A stretch of 64,000 bases of DNA, from contig NZ_JAINZP010000002.1 in the NCBI RefSeq assembly GCF_020166435.1, positions 248,001 to 312,000 on the forward strand. The letters are read 5' to 3'. The notes below the pieces were generated by a model. It did not search any database. It was not told the DNA's origin and saw only the letters and a list, made by a program, of their open reading frames with translations. The stretch's first letter is position 1. Each line of letters opens with the position of its first letter. Of this stretch, positions 1 to 9,421 are shown piece by piece. The position numbers and the translations under genes are program-made. This DNA comes from Pectobacterium versatile (GTDB taxonomy: Bacteria > Pseudomonadota > Gammaproteobacteria > Enterobacterales > Enterobacteriaceae).

Positions 1-2059
1 CGCGCGCTTCATCGCTCACTTCCAGCGACACGCCTTTCGCATCCAGCTGCGCCTGAAGTTCTACGATAAACTTATCGACAACCTGCTGAATGACATCGGT
101 CGACAGATGGTTGAACCAGATAATGCCGTCCAGACGGTTACGGAACTCCGGCGTAAACACCTTCTTAATTTCTTCCATCGCATCAGTACTGTTGTCCTGA
201 TGGATGATGCCGATGGATTTACGCTGTGTTTCCCGCACGCCTGCGTTGGTGGTCATGACGACAATAACATTGCGGAAATCCGCTTTACGACCATTGTTGT
301 CCGTCAGCGTACCGTTATCCATCACCTGCAACAGCAGGTTAAAGACGTCAGGATGCGCTTTTTCGATCTCATCCAACAGCAGCACCGCATGAGGATGCTT
401 AATCACCGCATCCGTCAGCAGCCCGCCCTGATCGTAGCCCACATAGCCGGGAGGCGCGCCAATCAAGCGGCTAACCGTATGGCGCTCCATGTATTCGGAC
501 ATATCAAAGCGCAGCAGTTCAATATCCAGCGCTTTGGCCAGTTGTAACGTCACTTCCGTCTTACCGACACCGGTAGGACCCGCGAACAGGAAGGAACCGA
601 CCGGTTTACGCTCCTGACCCAGCCCTGCTCGACTCATCTTGATAGACTCAGACAGGGCTTCGATTGCTTTGTCCTGCCCAAACACCAGCATTTTCAGGCG
701 GTCACTGAGATTTTTCAACACATCGCGATCGCTGGCGGAGACGGTTTTCTCTGGAATACGGGCGATACGAGCGACAACCGATTCAATGTCACTCACATTG
801 ACCGTTTTCTTACGTTTGCTGACCGGCATCAGACGGCTGCGCGCACCAGCCTCATCGATCACATCAATCGCTTTATCCGGCAGATGACGATCGTTGATAT
901 ATTTCACAGCCAGCTCTACTGCGGCACGAACCGCTTTCGACGTATAGCGAACATCATGGTGAGCCTCATATTTCGGCTTCAGACCATTAATGATTTGTAC
1001 GGTTTCTTCCACGCTCGGTTCAGTGATATCGATTTTCTGGAAACGACGCGCCAACGCCCGATCCTTTTCAAAGATATTGCTGAATTCCTGATAGGTGGTA
1101 GAGCCAATAACGCGAATCTTGCCGCTGGAAAGCAGTGGTTTAATCAGATTAGCGGCATCGACCTGACCACCGGACGCCGCGCCAGCGCCGATAATCGTGT
1201 GGATTTCATCAATGAACAGAATACTATTTTTATCCTGCTCCAACTGCTTCAACAGCGCCTTGAAGCGTTTTTCAAAATCACCACGGTATTTGGTGCCTGC
1301 CAGCAGCGCGCCGATGTCCAGCGAGTACAGGGTGCACTCCGCCATCACTTCCGGTACATCGCCCTGCACAATACGCCAGGCCAGCCCTTCAGCAATCGCG
1401 GTTTTACCGACGCCGGATTCGCCGACCAGCAGCGGGTTATTTTTACGGCGACGGCACAATACCTGAACCGTGCGCTCCAGTTCCTTATCCCGGCCAATGA
1501 GCGGATCGATACCGCCAACGCGAGCCAGTTGATTCAGATTGGTGGTGAAGTTTTCCATACGGTCTTCCCCTCCTGCCTGTTCTTCATTGACGGGACTTTC
1601 AGGGTTTGGCGCCTGATCGGATTCTTCTTTACGCGTGCCGTGAGAAATAAAATTCACCACATCCAGACGGCTGACGTCATGCTTGCGCAGCAGGTAGGCG
1701 GCCTGAGATTCCTGCTCGCTAAAAATCGCAACCAGAACGTTGGCGCCAGACACTTCACTCCGACCGGAGGACTGCACATGAAAGACGGCGCGTTGCAATA
1801 CGCGCTGGAAGCTGAGCGTCGGCTGCGTTTCTCGCTCATCGTCACTTTTCGGTAATGTTGGTGTGGTCTGTTCAATGAAGGCTTCCAGCTCTTGACGCAG
1901 CGCGGCTAAATCTACCGTACAGGCCTCCAGTGCTTCACGGGCGGCTGGGTTGCTGAGCAGAGCCAACAGCAGGTGCTCCACGGTCATAAACTCATGTCGG
2001 TGCTCACGCGCTTTGGCGAAAGCCATGTTGAGACTGAGTTCCAGTTCTTGATTGAGCAT
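1..2059 (-). CDS. clpA: ClpA, ATPase subunit of the ClpAP protease (3' end outside window)
   Basis: Hsp100/AAA+ unfoldase that feeds substrates into the ClpP peptidase in the cytoplasm. About 686 codons are present and the C-terminus runs off the left edge. Two AAA+ modules are visible: the first Walker A (GESGVGKT) falls near residues 213-220 and the second (GPTGVGKT) near residues 494-501, the spacing expected for ClpA. The start ATG follows a GAGAGG-like ribosome site. clpS lies immediately upstream on the same strand with a 29-bp gap, the usual clpS-clpA operon that couples the N-degron adaptor to its unfoldase. Identification is firm; only the truncation by the window limits it. Confidence 0.97.
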   Translation of the reverse strand, partial: MLNQELELSLNMAFAKAREHRHEFMTVEHLLLALLSNPAAREALEACTVDLAALRQELEAFIEQTTPTLPKSDDERETQPTLSFQRVLQRAVFHVQSSGRSEVSGANVLVAIFSEQESQAAYLLRKHDVSRLDVVNFISHGTRKEESDQAPNPESPVNEEQAGGEDRMENFTTNLNQLARVGGIDPLIGRDKELERTVQVLCRRRKNNPLLVGESGVGKTAIAEGLAWRIVQGDVPEVMAECTLYSLDIGALLAGTKYRGDFEKRFKALLKQLEQDKNSILFIDEIHTIIGAGAASGGQVDAANLIKPLLSSGKIRVIGSTTYQEFSNIFEKDRALARRFQKIDITEPSVEETVQIINGLKPKYEAHHDVRYTSKAVRAAVELAVKYINDRHLPDKAIDVIDEAGARSRLMPVSKRKKTVNVSDIESVVARIARIPEKTVSASDRDVLKNLSDRLKMLVFGQDKAIEALSESIKMSRAGLGQERKPVGSFLFAGPTGVGKTEVTLQLAKALDIELLRFDMSEYMERHTVSRLIGAPPGYVGYDQGGLLTDAVIKHPHAVLLLDEIEKAHPDVFNLLLQVMDNGTLTDNNGRKADFRNVIVVMTTNAGVRETQRKSIGIIHQDNSTDAMEEIKKVFTPEFRNRLDGIIWFNHLSTDVIQQVVDKFIVELQAQLDAKGVSLEVSDEAR

Positions 2060-2088
2060 AGGCACCTCTCCCAATAAATCGCCTGACT

Positions 2089-2409
2089 TCAGGCTTTTTC
2101 CAGCGTACAGAGCAGCGGGTGCTCATTCTCTCTGGCATAACGATTGACTTGTACAACCTTGGTCTCAGCCACTTCAGCGCTGAATACGCCACAAATTGCT
2201 TTACCCTGATAATGCACCGTTAACATAAGCTGTGTGGCACGTTCAATATCATAAGAAAAGAACTTTTGCAGAACGTCAATAACAAATTCCATCGGGGTGT
2301 AATCATCGTTATTCAACACCACGTTATACATGGATGGCGGCTGCAATTTTTCTTTCTGTTGATCGACAGTCAAGCTTTCCGATTGTGACCACGTACTGTT
2401 GTTTCCCAT
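2089..2409 (-). CDS. clpS: ClpS, N-end rule adaptor for ClpAP
   Basis: Small cytoplasmic adaptor that binds proteins with destabilising N-terminal residues and delivers them to ClpA, while inhibiting degradation of SsrA-tagged substrates. At 106 residues it has the family length. The flexible N-terminal tail is followed by the conserved core: the [17 protein letters not shown] segment, which forms the N-degron pocket, and the [12 protein letters not shown] segment. It is upstream of clpA in the same orientation and divergent from cspD, an arrangement shared with E. coli. The intergenic space on the cspD side is enlarged by a repeat element. Confidence 0.97.
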   Translation of the reverse strand: MGNNSTWSQSESLTVDQQKEKLQPPSMYNVVLNNDDYTPMEFVIDVLQKFFSYDIERATQLMLTVHYQGKAICGVFSAEVAETKVVQVNRYARENEHPLLCTLEKA

Positions 2410-2954
2410 TCTCTATCCACATCATGTAACGAATATCGCGATTCGCGACATTGGTCTATTTATTCCCAATAGATTCGAGAAGCAGGAAATGAACGCCTGC
2501 GACTTGAAAGATGACGGGTTATACCCTAAATAATTCAAGTTGTGTGAAGGCGGCAACCCCACGAGTCTCCAGGAGTTTACTCAAGTAAGTGCCTGGAGTG
2601 GGTAAGGGCAGTCAACGCACAAGCAGCTTGAAGTATGCCGAGTATTTCTACATTTAAAGTAGCACGTCTACTTTTTATTTTACCACCTGAGGAATGAAAT
2701 GGTTCCCAGAAAGCAAAATTCAAGACCGATACCCGAGATCTTGATTACGCCACGCGGTTGCTGGCTCATCAATAGCGTTATCTGCATCAAACTTTAACAA
2801 ACTCCCTTCCCCATCACGCGGTAGATCGCTTGACGCTGGAATCGATTTCACTAAAGTGTACGAATGAATTGATGGGGTTTTAATCAATTCGTATTCGTAG
2901 TAACCAAATAACCACACCTTACTGAAAAAATACTCTTGCGAAGGATGTCAATGC
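2410..2954. other. clpS-cspD intergenic region
   Basis: A 545-bp divergent intergenic region. It holds a complete 125-bp repeat copy, preceded by what looks like a second, isolated right end of the same repeat (about 2497-2520). The roughly 300 bp next to cspD should contain the cspD promoter, but no box is clear enough to assign. A 65-codon frame on the minus strand (2720-2917) has no ribosome site and resembles nothing; it is not called as a gene. Confidence 0.6.
2521..2645 (+). repeat. Copy 1 of the intergenic terminal-inverted repeat family (125 bp)
   Basis: It begins ATACCCTAAATAATTC and ends in a CAGCTTGAAGTATG(C)CGAGTAT-type end. The two termini are imperfect inverted repeats of each other. 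Length is identical (125 bp) to the copy at 17567-17691. The centre contains a short palindrome around GTGCCTGGAG. It is non-coding and probably a MITE-like element spread in this lineage; the family name is not known to me. Confidence 0.8.
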
Positions 2955-3176
2955 ATGGAGACAGGTACTGTTAAATGGTTCAATAATGCCAAAGGGTTTG
3001 GTTTTATCTGTCCAGAAAGAGGGGGTGACGATATCTTCGCACACTACTCAACGATTCAAATGGATGGCTACCGGACTCTGAAAGCCGGACAGGTTGTCAG
3101 GTTTGATGTACATCAAGGGCCGAAAGGCAATCACGCCTGCCTGATCGTCCCGCACATTGTCGAGGCCGTACCCTGA
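2955..3176 (+). CDS. cspD: CspD, stationary-phase cold-shock-like protein
   Basis: A 73-residue single cold-shock domain (OB fold). The RNA-binding motifs are RNP1 (KGFGFI, residues 13-18) and RNP2 (DIFAHY, near 27-32), and the opening is METGTVKWFN. The QMDGYRTLKAGQ loop and KGNHA segment match CspD rather than CspA-type proteins. In E. coli CspD binds single-stranded DNA, inhibits replication in starved cells and is degraded by Lon. It is divergent from clpS as in other enterics. A strong intrinsic terminator follows. Confidence 0.95.
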   Translation: METGTVKWFNNAKGFGFICPERGGDDIFAHYSTIQMDGYRTLKAGQVVRFDVHQGPKGNHACLIVPHIVEAVP

Positions 3177-3245
3177 TCCCTTCTACACCCTACATTTTTA
3201 CTCAGAACACGCGGCACTAAACAGTAAAAATTAATACAATGTGAC

Positions 3246-3279
3246 AAATGCCGTTCATTACACTGAACGGCATTTTTTA
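3246..3279 (+). terminator. Intrinsic terminator of cspD
   Basis: The stem ATGCCGTTCA / TGAACGGCAT with a 5-nt loop is followed by a run of T residues, about 70 bp after the cspD stop. Confidence 0.85.
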
Positions 3280-3338
3280 TCACGGCCGCAGCTGCGTTAC
3301 TCTGCACAGTTACTTGTGAAACTCATCTACTTATGAAA

Positions 3339-5003
3339 TTAATCTGCACGCCCGCGAGCCAGCCACAGCACGCGCGAGAACATGCCACGAATGAGCGGAG
3401 GGATCGCATCGGTGCCTATCGCTGCGGCCTCCATCGCCACTTCAATCGCCAGATCAGGTTTGGATGAACGATGGGTAGCCTTGATAATGACTTTGTGCAT
3501 CGATAACGGCACTTTCTCCGGCAATTGTGCGATGCGGTGATAAACGTGGCTGAATCCCTCACGATACATGTAGTGCTCCATGTCTGATGCGGGCAAGACG
3601 GTCAGATGATCTCGCTCACTTTCATCCTGTACGATTAGTTGGCTCCTCGCCATTGCAGCATATTTTTTCCCCGCATCGTCACCATCAACCAACACATGCC
3701 ATTCAATCCCCATACGACGTGCGAATTTCAGCAATGGCCGGAGGCCCGATTGGGCAAACTCAATCACTTTTACCCCTTCTGCCTCAAAATGATGGCCGCA
3801 CTGGCGCGCCAGTTCATTCAGCATCCAGACTTCGGTCTCCCCTTCCACCAGCAGCCAACAGCGGGCAAAGAGCGAAGCTGGCCGATTCAACCGAATGTGA
3901 AACGCAATGCGTCGGCTATCTTCAGCATTCATCCCCTGACGGCCAATACGGAATGTCGCAACCCGTGAGGATTCGCGCACCAGACGGCACACCTGCTCCA
4001 TCGGCACTAGCGACAGCAGCTCTCCTGAATTCGTGGTTGTGATCTTCTGGAGTGGCAACTGCACCAGAAGCCCCCAGGCGACGGATAGCATAATCGGGTG
4101 CAGCCGGGTTTCCGGGTCTTCAATCAGCAAAAGCGGACGCGCATGGGGATCCAACGCCACCGATCCTTTCGCCTGTAACAGCGTAGAAAACAATTCCAAC
4201 AAGATAATTCGGCGACTACGGCTATTGGGATCGGCAATCAGGCGGTTGATGTTATCCAGCGATCGCCACGATTTACCGTTGTGCGTTCGCGCATGCCGAT
4301 GATGGCGTCGGTCGTTACCCGTGGCGTTCTGCTCGGAAAAATAGTGCTCCAGCAGTTGCCGCATCGCCACTAACCCCTGACGCAACTCTTTATCCGTCAG
4401 CTTCTGCGGATTTTGCACCAGCTCGCGCATCAGTTGCTCAAACTGCTGGGCCAGCTTTTCATTGCTGTTATCTAACGTTGCTGCCAGCGTCCCAGACCGC
4501 AGGCGCCGCATAAAACGCGCGTCTCGCAGCCGCAACACTGGGTGCAGGCGGATAATCTCTCTGGCCAGTTCATCAATATCATCCAGCGGTATCGGGTGCC
4601 CGTCAGCATCCAGAAAGCTGCGCCAGGTGAAGACTGACTGGCTTTCGTCCACCTCACCTTCCAGCCGATAAAAAACGCGGTATAGCGACTCATTTCCCTC
4701 TATCCAAACGGGGCTTAACGAACGGTAGCGAGGGGATAGATGATGGCTGGGTGCTGTCTCGCAAAACGTGAAAATAACTTGAAGATGCTTTTCCCGGCTA
4801 TTTTCATCTCCCGGTGTGAAGTGGAAATCCTGCATATCAAAATGATAAAGCGGCAACGTCGGTGCCAGCAGCAGCGAAAGCGCATCCAGCAGGCTTGATT
4901 TCCCCCAGGCATTCTCACCAATCAGTACATTGTTCTCGTCCAACGTCAGCGACAGACGATTGATTCCCCGAAATCCCAGGATTTCAATACTTTCCAGATG
5001 CAT
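3339..5003 (-). CDS. ybjD: YbjD-type OLD-family ATPase with TOPRIM domain
   Basis: Predicted cytoplasmic ATP-dependent nuclease-like protein of 554 residues. An N-terminal AAA/SMC-like ATPase shows a divergent Walker A (GENAWGKS, residues 29-36), and LLIEDPE (292-298) is the Walker B/D-loop region. A C-terminal TOPRIM domain has the acidic motifs LLVEGETE (384-391) and VDGDDAGK (439-446). This is the OLD (overcoming lysogenization defect) architecture. The frame is open to 5090, but the ATG at 5003 is chosen because an AGGAGA ribosome site precedes it and the protein then begins MHLESIEILGFRG like E. coli YbjD. The biological role is unproven. It is divergent from lysO. Confidence 0.88.
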   Translation of the reverse strand: MHLESIEILGFRGINRLSLTLDENNVLIGENAWGKSSLLDALSLLLAPTLPLYHFDMQDFHFTPGDENSREKHLQVIFTFCETAPSHHLSPRYRSLSPVWIEGNESLYRVFYRLEGEVDESQSVFTWRSFLDADGHPIPLDDIDELAREIIRLHPVLRLRDARFMRRLRSGTLAATLDNSNEKLAQQFEQLMRELVQNPQKLTDKELRQGLVAMRQLLEHYFSEQNATGNDRRHHRHARTHNGKSWRSLDNINRLIADPNSRSRRIILLELFSTLLQAKGSVALDPHARPLLLIEDPETRLHPIMLSVAWGLLVQLPLQKITTTNSGELLSLVPMEQVCRLVRESSRVATFRIGRQGMNAEDSRRIAFHIRLNRPASLFARCWLLVEGETEVWMLNELARQCGHHFEAEGVKVIEFAQSGLRPLLKFARRMGIEWHVLVDGDDAGKKYAAMARSQLIVQDESERDHLTVLPASDMEHYMYREGFSHVYHRIAQLPEKVPLSMHKVIIKATHRSSKPDLAIEVAMEAAAIGTDAIPPLIRGMFSRVLWLARGRAD

Positions 5004-5327
5004 TCTTCTCTCCTGTAGCAGCAGCCTGCGAGTTTCTGCTGAAAAAACGCTCACCGTATAGAATATCCTGCCAGACAGCGCTTTACTCACCGCGATAATT
5101 TGTTTAATTTTAATAGATTATCGTTTTTCTTCCCGCCAAGTGTAGCCGATGAATCCCACGATGTTGTTAATGACAATATTGTTAACGCACGGTTTTGTGT
5201 TTCCGCCGTGCCGATATCTATCGGGGTAGAAATGAAGAAGAAAAGCCTCATTGTTTGACTACGGCAACCCTCGTCAATCCTAAAATACGGGTTAGCGCCG
5301 TTTTTCTCGCGTAAGGACATCAATTCT
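5004..5327. other. ybjD-lysO divergent promoter region
   Basis: These 324 bp separate two divergent genes and must hold both promoters. I see AT-rich stretches and a GTTGTTAATGACAATATTG segment, but no regulator site that I can name with confidence. There is no lysine riboswitch-like fold upstream of lysO that I can recognise. Confidence 0.4.
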
Positions 5328-6230
5328 GTGATGTATTCAGGATTATTAATTATTTTATTACCGCTCATCATTGGCTATCTGGTACCGCTGCGCGGCAAAA
5401 AAGCATTACAGCTGATTAACCAACTGCTGAGCTGGATGGTGTACATTATTCTGTTTTTGATGGGCATAAGCCTAGCCTTTCTGGAAAATCTCAGCAGCAA
5501 TTTGTTACTGATCTTCCGCTACACTGCCGTCTTCGCCTTCTGTATTGTCGCGGCAAACGGCATTGCTCTGTGGCTGTGGGAAAAACGCAACGCGTGGCGT
5601 AGCAAGTACAGAGATGAGGCGCCACCTTCCCGACTGCGAATGATCCTTGAATCGTGCAAACTCTGCGGCGTGGTATTCGGTGGTTTTCTGCTGGGCTTAA
5701 CGCAATGGCCGGGATTCACCTACGCCAGCAAAGGCAGCGAATATGCACTGATCTTCCTGCTCTTTTTGGTCGGCGTTCAACTGCGTAACAGCGGGATGAC
5801 GTTGCGCCAAATTGTTTTAAACCGTCGCGGTCTGGTCATTGCGCTTATCGTCGGTATCAGTGCGCTCGGTGGTGGCCTGCTGGCTGCGTGGATTCTGGGG
5901 CTGCCGCTGAAAACCGGTCTGGCGATGGCATCCGGCTATGGATGGTATTCACTGTCAGGCATTCTGCTGACCGATGCACTCGGGCCCGTCATCGGCAGCA
6001 CCGCGTTTTTCAACGATCTGACTCGCGAGCTACTGGCGATTATGCTGGTTCCCGTGTTGGCACAGCGTAATCGCTCCTGTGCGTTAGGCCTTTGCGGTGC
6101 AACATCGATGGATTTCACGCTGCCCGTTTTGCAGCGCAGTGCGGGTATCGACGTCGTGCCTGCTGCTATCGTACATGGTTTCTTATTAAGCCTCGCGGCG
6201 CCAATACTGATGGCGCTATTTTCTTCATAA
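5328..6230 (+). CDS. lysO: LysO, L-lysine exporter
   Basis: Inner-membrane protein of 300 residues (E. coli YbjE/LysO, DUF340 family) that exports lysine and the toxic analogue thialysine. It is almost entirely hydrophobic with about eight predicted membrane segments, and carries conserved acidic/polar stretches such as SGYGWYSLSGI and the C-terminal CGATSMDFTLP motif. The start is either GTG 5328 or ATG 5331; TAAGGA lies 11-14 bases upstream and both give the same protein apart from one residue. The lysine importer lysP lies in the same window at 60 kb. Confidence 0.92.
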   Translation: MMYSGLLIILLPLIIGYLVPLRGKKALQLINQLLSWMVYIILFLMGISLAFLENLSSNLLLIFRYTAVFAFCIVAANGIALWLWEKRNAWRSKYRDEAPPSRLRMILESCKLCGVVFGGFLLGLTQWPGFTYASKGSEYALIFLLFLVGVQLRNSGMTLRQIVLNRRGLVIALIVGISALGGGLLAAWILGLPLKTGLAMASGYGWYSLSGILLTDALGPVIGSTAFFNDLTRELLAIMLVPVLAQRNRSCALGLCGATSMDFTLPVLQRSAGIDVVPAAIVHGFLLSLAAPILMALFSS

Positions 6231-6305
6231 GCGCACACTAAACACCGTTTTCCCCCTCGTTTATGGGCTGTGATTGAGAGTGATTTTCATTGCCCATCAC
6301 CAAAC

Positions 6306-6319
6306 TTGCGCTAAATCAA
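6306..6319. promoter_or_regulatory. FNR-like site upstream of hcp
   Basis: TTGCGCTAAATCAA matches the FNR consensus TTGAT-N4-ATCAA at 8 of 10 half-site bases. hcp-hcr is FNR-activated in E. coli. The site lies about 100 bp before the hcp start codon. Confidence 0.6.
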
Positions 6320-6379
6320 ATTTACCTAAAGTTGCAGTAAAAAAGCCTTTTTACCTGCCTCGGCTAACACTATGCTTTA

Positions 6380-6402
6380 AACAAGCATTTAAAATGCAAC
6401 TT
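6380..6402. promoter_or_regulatory. NsrR-like operator of hcp
   Basis: Two 11-bp arms, AACAAGCATTT and AAATGCAACTT, form an imperfect palindrome around one central base. It closely resembles the gammaproteobacterial NsrR site (arms of the form AAGATGCATTT). It lies 16 bases upstream of the hcp ATG, next to a possible -10 (TATGCT, 6371-6376), so it is well placed for repression that is relieved by nitric oxide. Confidence 0.7.
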
Positions 6403-6418
6403 AAAAAAGGAAGTCATT

Positions 6419-8071
6419 ATGTTTTGTGTGCAATGTGAACAAACGATTCGTACCCCTGTTGGAAACGGCTGCTCTTACGCGCAGGGCATGTGCGGCAAAA
6501 CCGCAGAAACCTCCGATCTGCAAGACCTGCTGGTCGCTGTGCTGCAAGGGCTTTCTGCCTGGGCGCTGAAAGCGCGCGAGCTGGATATCATCGATCACGA
6601 TGTCGACAACTTTGCGCCACGCGCCTTCTTCTCGACGTTGACCAACGTTAACTTCGATTCCCAACGCATTATTGGCTACGCACAGGAAGCCATTACACTG
6701 CGTGAGTCTCTGGCTGTTCGCTGCCGTCTGCACGATGCCACCGCGACCGTGGATCACCCAATGGCAGCCATGCAACTGGCTGGCAACGATATTCCGACCT
6801 TATTGCAACAGGCAGCGGATTTTGCGCTGGACAGCGATAAAGCCAGCGTGGGTGACGACGTTCACGGCTTGCGCATGCTCAACCTTTACGGCCTGAAAGG
6901 CGCGGCGGCCTATATGGAACACGCCCACGTTCTCGGTCAGTATGACAACGCGATTTATGCCGAATATCATGCTTTCATGGCATGGCTGGGCACGCAGCCA
7001 TCCGATGTTGACACCCTGCTGAACAACGCAATGGGCATCGGTAAAATGAACTTCAACGTTATGGCAATCCTCGACCATGGCGAAACCAATGCTTACGGTC
7101 ATCCACAGCCGACCTCCGTTAACGTCCGCCCGATTGCGGGTAAAGCAATTCTGATTTCAGGTCATGACCTGAAAGACCTGCGCATGCTGCTAGAGCAAAC
7201 CGAAGGCACCGGCGTGAATATTTATACCCACGGTGAGATGCTGCCTGCGCACGGTTACCCAGAGCTGAAAAAATTCACGCATCTGGCGGGTAACTACGGC
7301 AGCGGCTGGCAGAACCAGCAGACTGAATTTGCCAAATTCCCTGGCGCGATCGTCATGACCTCTAACTGCATTATCGATCCAAACGTGGGTAACTATGGCG
7401 ACCGCATCTGGACGCGCAGCATCGTTGGCTGGCCGGGCGTGAACCACCTCGAAGGCGACGATTTCAGCCCAGTTATCGAACAGGCACAAGGTCTGGCTGG
7501 TTTCCCATACAGCGAAATCGAGCACATGATCACCGTCGGCTTTGGTCGTGAAACGCTGCTGAGCGCTGCTGATACCGTCATCGATTTAGTAGCACAGAAA
7601 AAACTGCGCCACGTCTTCCTGGTTGGCGGATGTGACGGTAGCCGTGAAGAACGTAGCTACTTCACTGACTTTACGCTGAACGTTCCGCAAGACTGCCTGA
7701 TCATGACGCTGGCCTGCGGTAAATACCGTTTCAACAAACTGGACTTCGGTACGCTGGAAGGCCTGCCACGTTTGCTGGATGTCGGCCAATGTAATGACGC
7801 CTACGCGGCAATTATTCTGGCTGTGAAACTGGCGGAAAAATTGGGCTGTGGCGTGAACGACCTGCCGCTGAGTCTGGTGCTGTCCTGGTTTGAACAGAAA
7901 GCGATTGTCATCCTGCTCACCCTGCTGTCCCTCGGCGTGAAGAATATCTACACCGGGCCGACGGCTCCAGGCTTCCTGACAGACAACCTGCTTGCCATTC
8001 TGAACGACAAATTCGGTATGCGAGCGATTACCACCGTTGAACAGGATATGAACACCATTCTGGCCGCTTGA
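6419..8071 (+). CDS. hcp: Hcp, hybrid cluster protein (NO reductase / hydroxylamine reductase)
   Basis: Cytoplasmic iron-sulfur enzyme of 550 residues with high-affinity NO reductase activity in E. coli (historically hydroxylamine reductase). The N-terminal cysteines C3, C6, C18 and C25 (MFCVQCEQ...GCSYAQGMC) ligate the cubane-type cluster. Downstream motifs such as [14 protein letters not shown] and LACGKYRF supply ligands of the hybrid Fe-S-O cluster. An AAGGAAG ribosome site precedes the ATG. It is followed by hcr, its NADH-dependent reductase partner. FNR- and NsrR-like sites upstream predict anaerobic, nitrosative-stress induction. Confidence 0.97.
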   Translation: MFCVQCEQTIRTPVGNGCSYAQGMCGKTAETSDLQDLLVAVLQGLSAWALKARELDIIDHDVDNFAPRAFFSTLTNVNFDSQRIIGYAQEAITLRESLAVRCRLHDATATVDHPMAAMQLAGNDIPTLLQQAADFALDSDKASVGDDVHGLRMLNLYGLKGAAAYMEHAHVLGQYDNAIYAEYHAFMAWLGTQPSDVDTLLNNAMGIGKMNFNVMAILDHGETNAYGHPQPTSVNVRPIAGKAILISGHDLKDLRMLLEQTEGTGVNIYTHGEMLPAHGYPELKKFTHLAGNYGSGWQNQQTEFAKFPGAIVMTSNCIIDPNVGNYGDRIWTRSIVGWPGVNHLEGDDFSPVIEQAQGLAGFPYSEIEHMITVGFGRETLLSAADTVIDLVAQKKLRHVFLVGGCDGSREERSYFTDFTLNVPQDCLIMTLACGKYRFNKLDFGTLEGLPRLLDVGQCNDAYAAIILAVKLAEKLGCGVNDLPLSLVLSWFEQKAIVILLTLLSLGVKNIYTGPTAPGFLTDNLLAILNDKFGMRAITTVEQDMNTILAA

Positions 8072-8110
8072 TGAATCAATGCGGACGGCGGAGCGCGTTC
8101 CTCGTCACGC

Positions 8111-8142
8111 AGCGTGAGGTGTCGGCATTGATGCCTCACGCT
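8111..8142 (+). other. Intercistronic stem-loop between hcp and hcr
   Basis: AGCGTGAGG pairs with CCTCACGCT around a 14-nt loop. No T-run follows, so it is more likely an mRNA stabiliser or processing element than a terminator. It could help set the hcp:hcr ratio; that is inference. Confidence 0.45.
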
Positions 8143-8209
8143 AAGCCTACTGTCTTATGGGCCGCCATTTTACACGCTTCACCGTACCCGTTTGTTATGG
8201 AGATTGATT

Positions 8210-9235
8210 ATGACCATGCCCGCACTACAGATTGGGCCGACGCTGCTTTGTTCTAACCGCATGCAGGTACACTCGATTACTCAGGAAACGCCTGATGTTT
8301 GGACGATTTCACTGGTTAATCATGATTTTTATCCGTATCAGCCGGGTCAGTATGCGTTAGTCAGCATTGCCAACAGCGCGGAGACGCTACGAGCTTATAC
8401 GATTTCGTCTTCACCGGGCCTCAGCCGTTTTATCACGTTGACGGTAAGAAGACTGGACGACGGTGTCGGCTCCCGCTGGCTGACCCAAGCGCTGAAAGTC
8501 GGTGACTATCTGTGGCTGTCCGATGCACAGGGCGAGTTTACCTGTGCCAACGCCGTCAGCGATCGCTACCTGATGGCAGCGGCAGGCTGCGGCGTCACGC
8601 CGATTATGTCGATGTGCCGCTGGCTGCTGGCAAACAAATCACAAACCGATATCCACGTTATTTTCAACGTGCGCAATCCGCTGCAGGTGATCTTCGCCAA
8701 AGAATGGCAGGATCTGGTGCAGCGTTATCCACAGCAGCTGCATCTGACGCTGATGGCAGAATTTGACGCTGCGCCCGGCTTCCTCTCTGGACGAATCAGC
8801 GGCGACCGGCTGGTCGAACACGTACCGGATATCGCCAGCCGCACCGTGATGACCTGCGGCCCAGCGCCGTACATGAACCAGATTAAGACCCTGAGTCAGC
8901 AGCTTGGCGTTGCCTCAAACCGCATCTTCAAAGAACAGTTCCGCCCAGCAGATGACGTGCTGGATGACGACGCCGATCAGCTCACGCTGACCATCAGTCG
9001 TCCGCTGAAAAATCTGCGCGTTCCGGTAGGAATCAGTCTGCTGGCAGCGTTGGAAGCCAATAAGGTGCCGGTTGTCGCCGCCTGCCGTGCCGGTGTTTGC
9101 GGAAGCTGCAAAACCCGCGTGCTATCCGGAAATTACACCACCAGTAGTACCATGACGCTAACACCAGCCGAGATCGAACAGGGCTATGTTTTGGCCTGTA
9201 GTTGCCAGCTGCAAGGCGACACCGTTCTGGCCTGA
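8210..9235 (+). CDS. hcr: Hcr, NADH:Hcp oxidoreductase
   Basis: Electron-transfer partner that reduces Hcp with NADH. The 341-residue protein has a ferredoxin-NADP reductase-like FAD domain (RAYTISSS flavin motif), an NAD-binding domain (AAGCGVTPIMS) and a C-terminal plant-type [2Fe-2S] ferredoxin domain (CRAGVCGSC with a later C). The frame is open from 8192, but ATG 8210 is chosen: GGAG lies seven bases before it and the protein then begins MTMPALQ like E. coli Hcr. It is separated from hcp by 138 bp and transcribed with it. Confidence 0.96.
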   Translation: MTMPALQIGPTLLCSNRMQVHSITQETPDVWTISLVNHDFYPYQPGQYALVSIANSAETLRAYTISSSPGLSRFITLTVRRLDDGVGSRWLTQALKVGDYLWLSDAQGEFTCANAVSDRYLMAAAGCGVTPIMSMCRWLLANKSQTDIHVIFNVRNPLQVIFAKEWQDLVQRYPQQLHLTLMAEFDAAPGFLSGRISGDRLVEHVPDIASRTVMTCGPAPYMNQIKTLSQQLGVASNRIFKEQFRPADDVLDDDADQLTLTISRPLKNLRVPVGISLLAALEANKVPVVAACRAGVCGSCKTRVLSGNYTTSSTMTLTPAEIEQGYVLACSCQLQGDTVLA

Positions 9236-9421
9236 TACGCCCGCGTTTTACCCCCTTCTGTCCGGTAGCCTTTGCTATCGGGCAGGTAGGCCGTGTTAAA
9301 TTGCGCTTGGTTCCAGGCGAGTATTAATCCCATACTTTTCATCGCTTTTTGCCCTTTCCCGATTTGCCTTTTCGCGATTATAGTAAGCCATGGTTATATT
9401 TTGCTGTGGAGCCGCTGGCAC

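Noticed and set aside
107-1855. Open frames of 62-323 codons on the plus strand opposite clpA
   Set aside because: They lie fully antisense to clpA, have no ribosome sites and encode low-complexity or basic peptides; they are shadows of the real gene.
2720-2917. 65-codon frame on the minus strand between the repeat and cspD
   Set aside because: No ribosome site, no recognisable motif, and it occupies the region where the cspD promoter is expected.
5091-5327. Lysine riboswitch upstream of lysO
   Set aside because: No conserved L-box core could be traced by eye, and enteric lysO is controlled by ArgP and not by a riboswitch.
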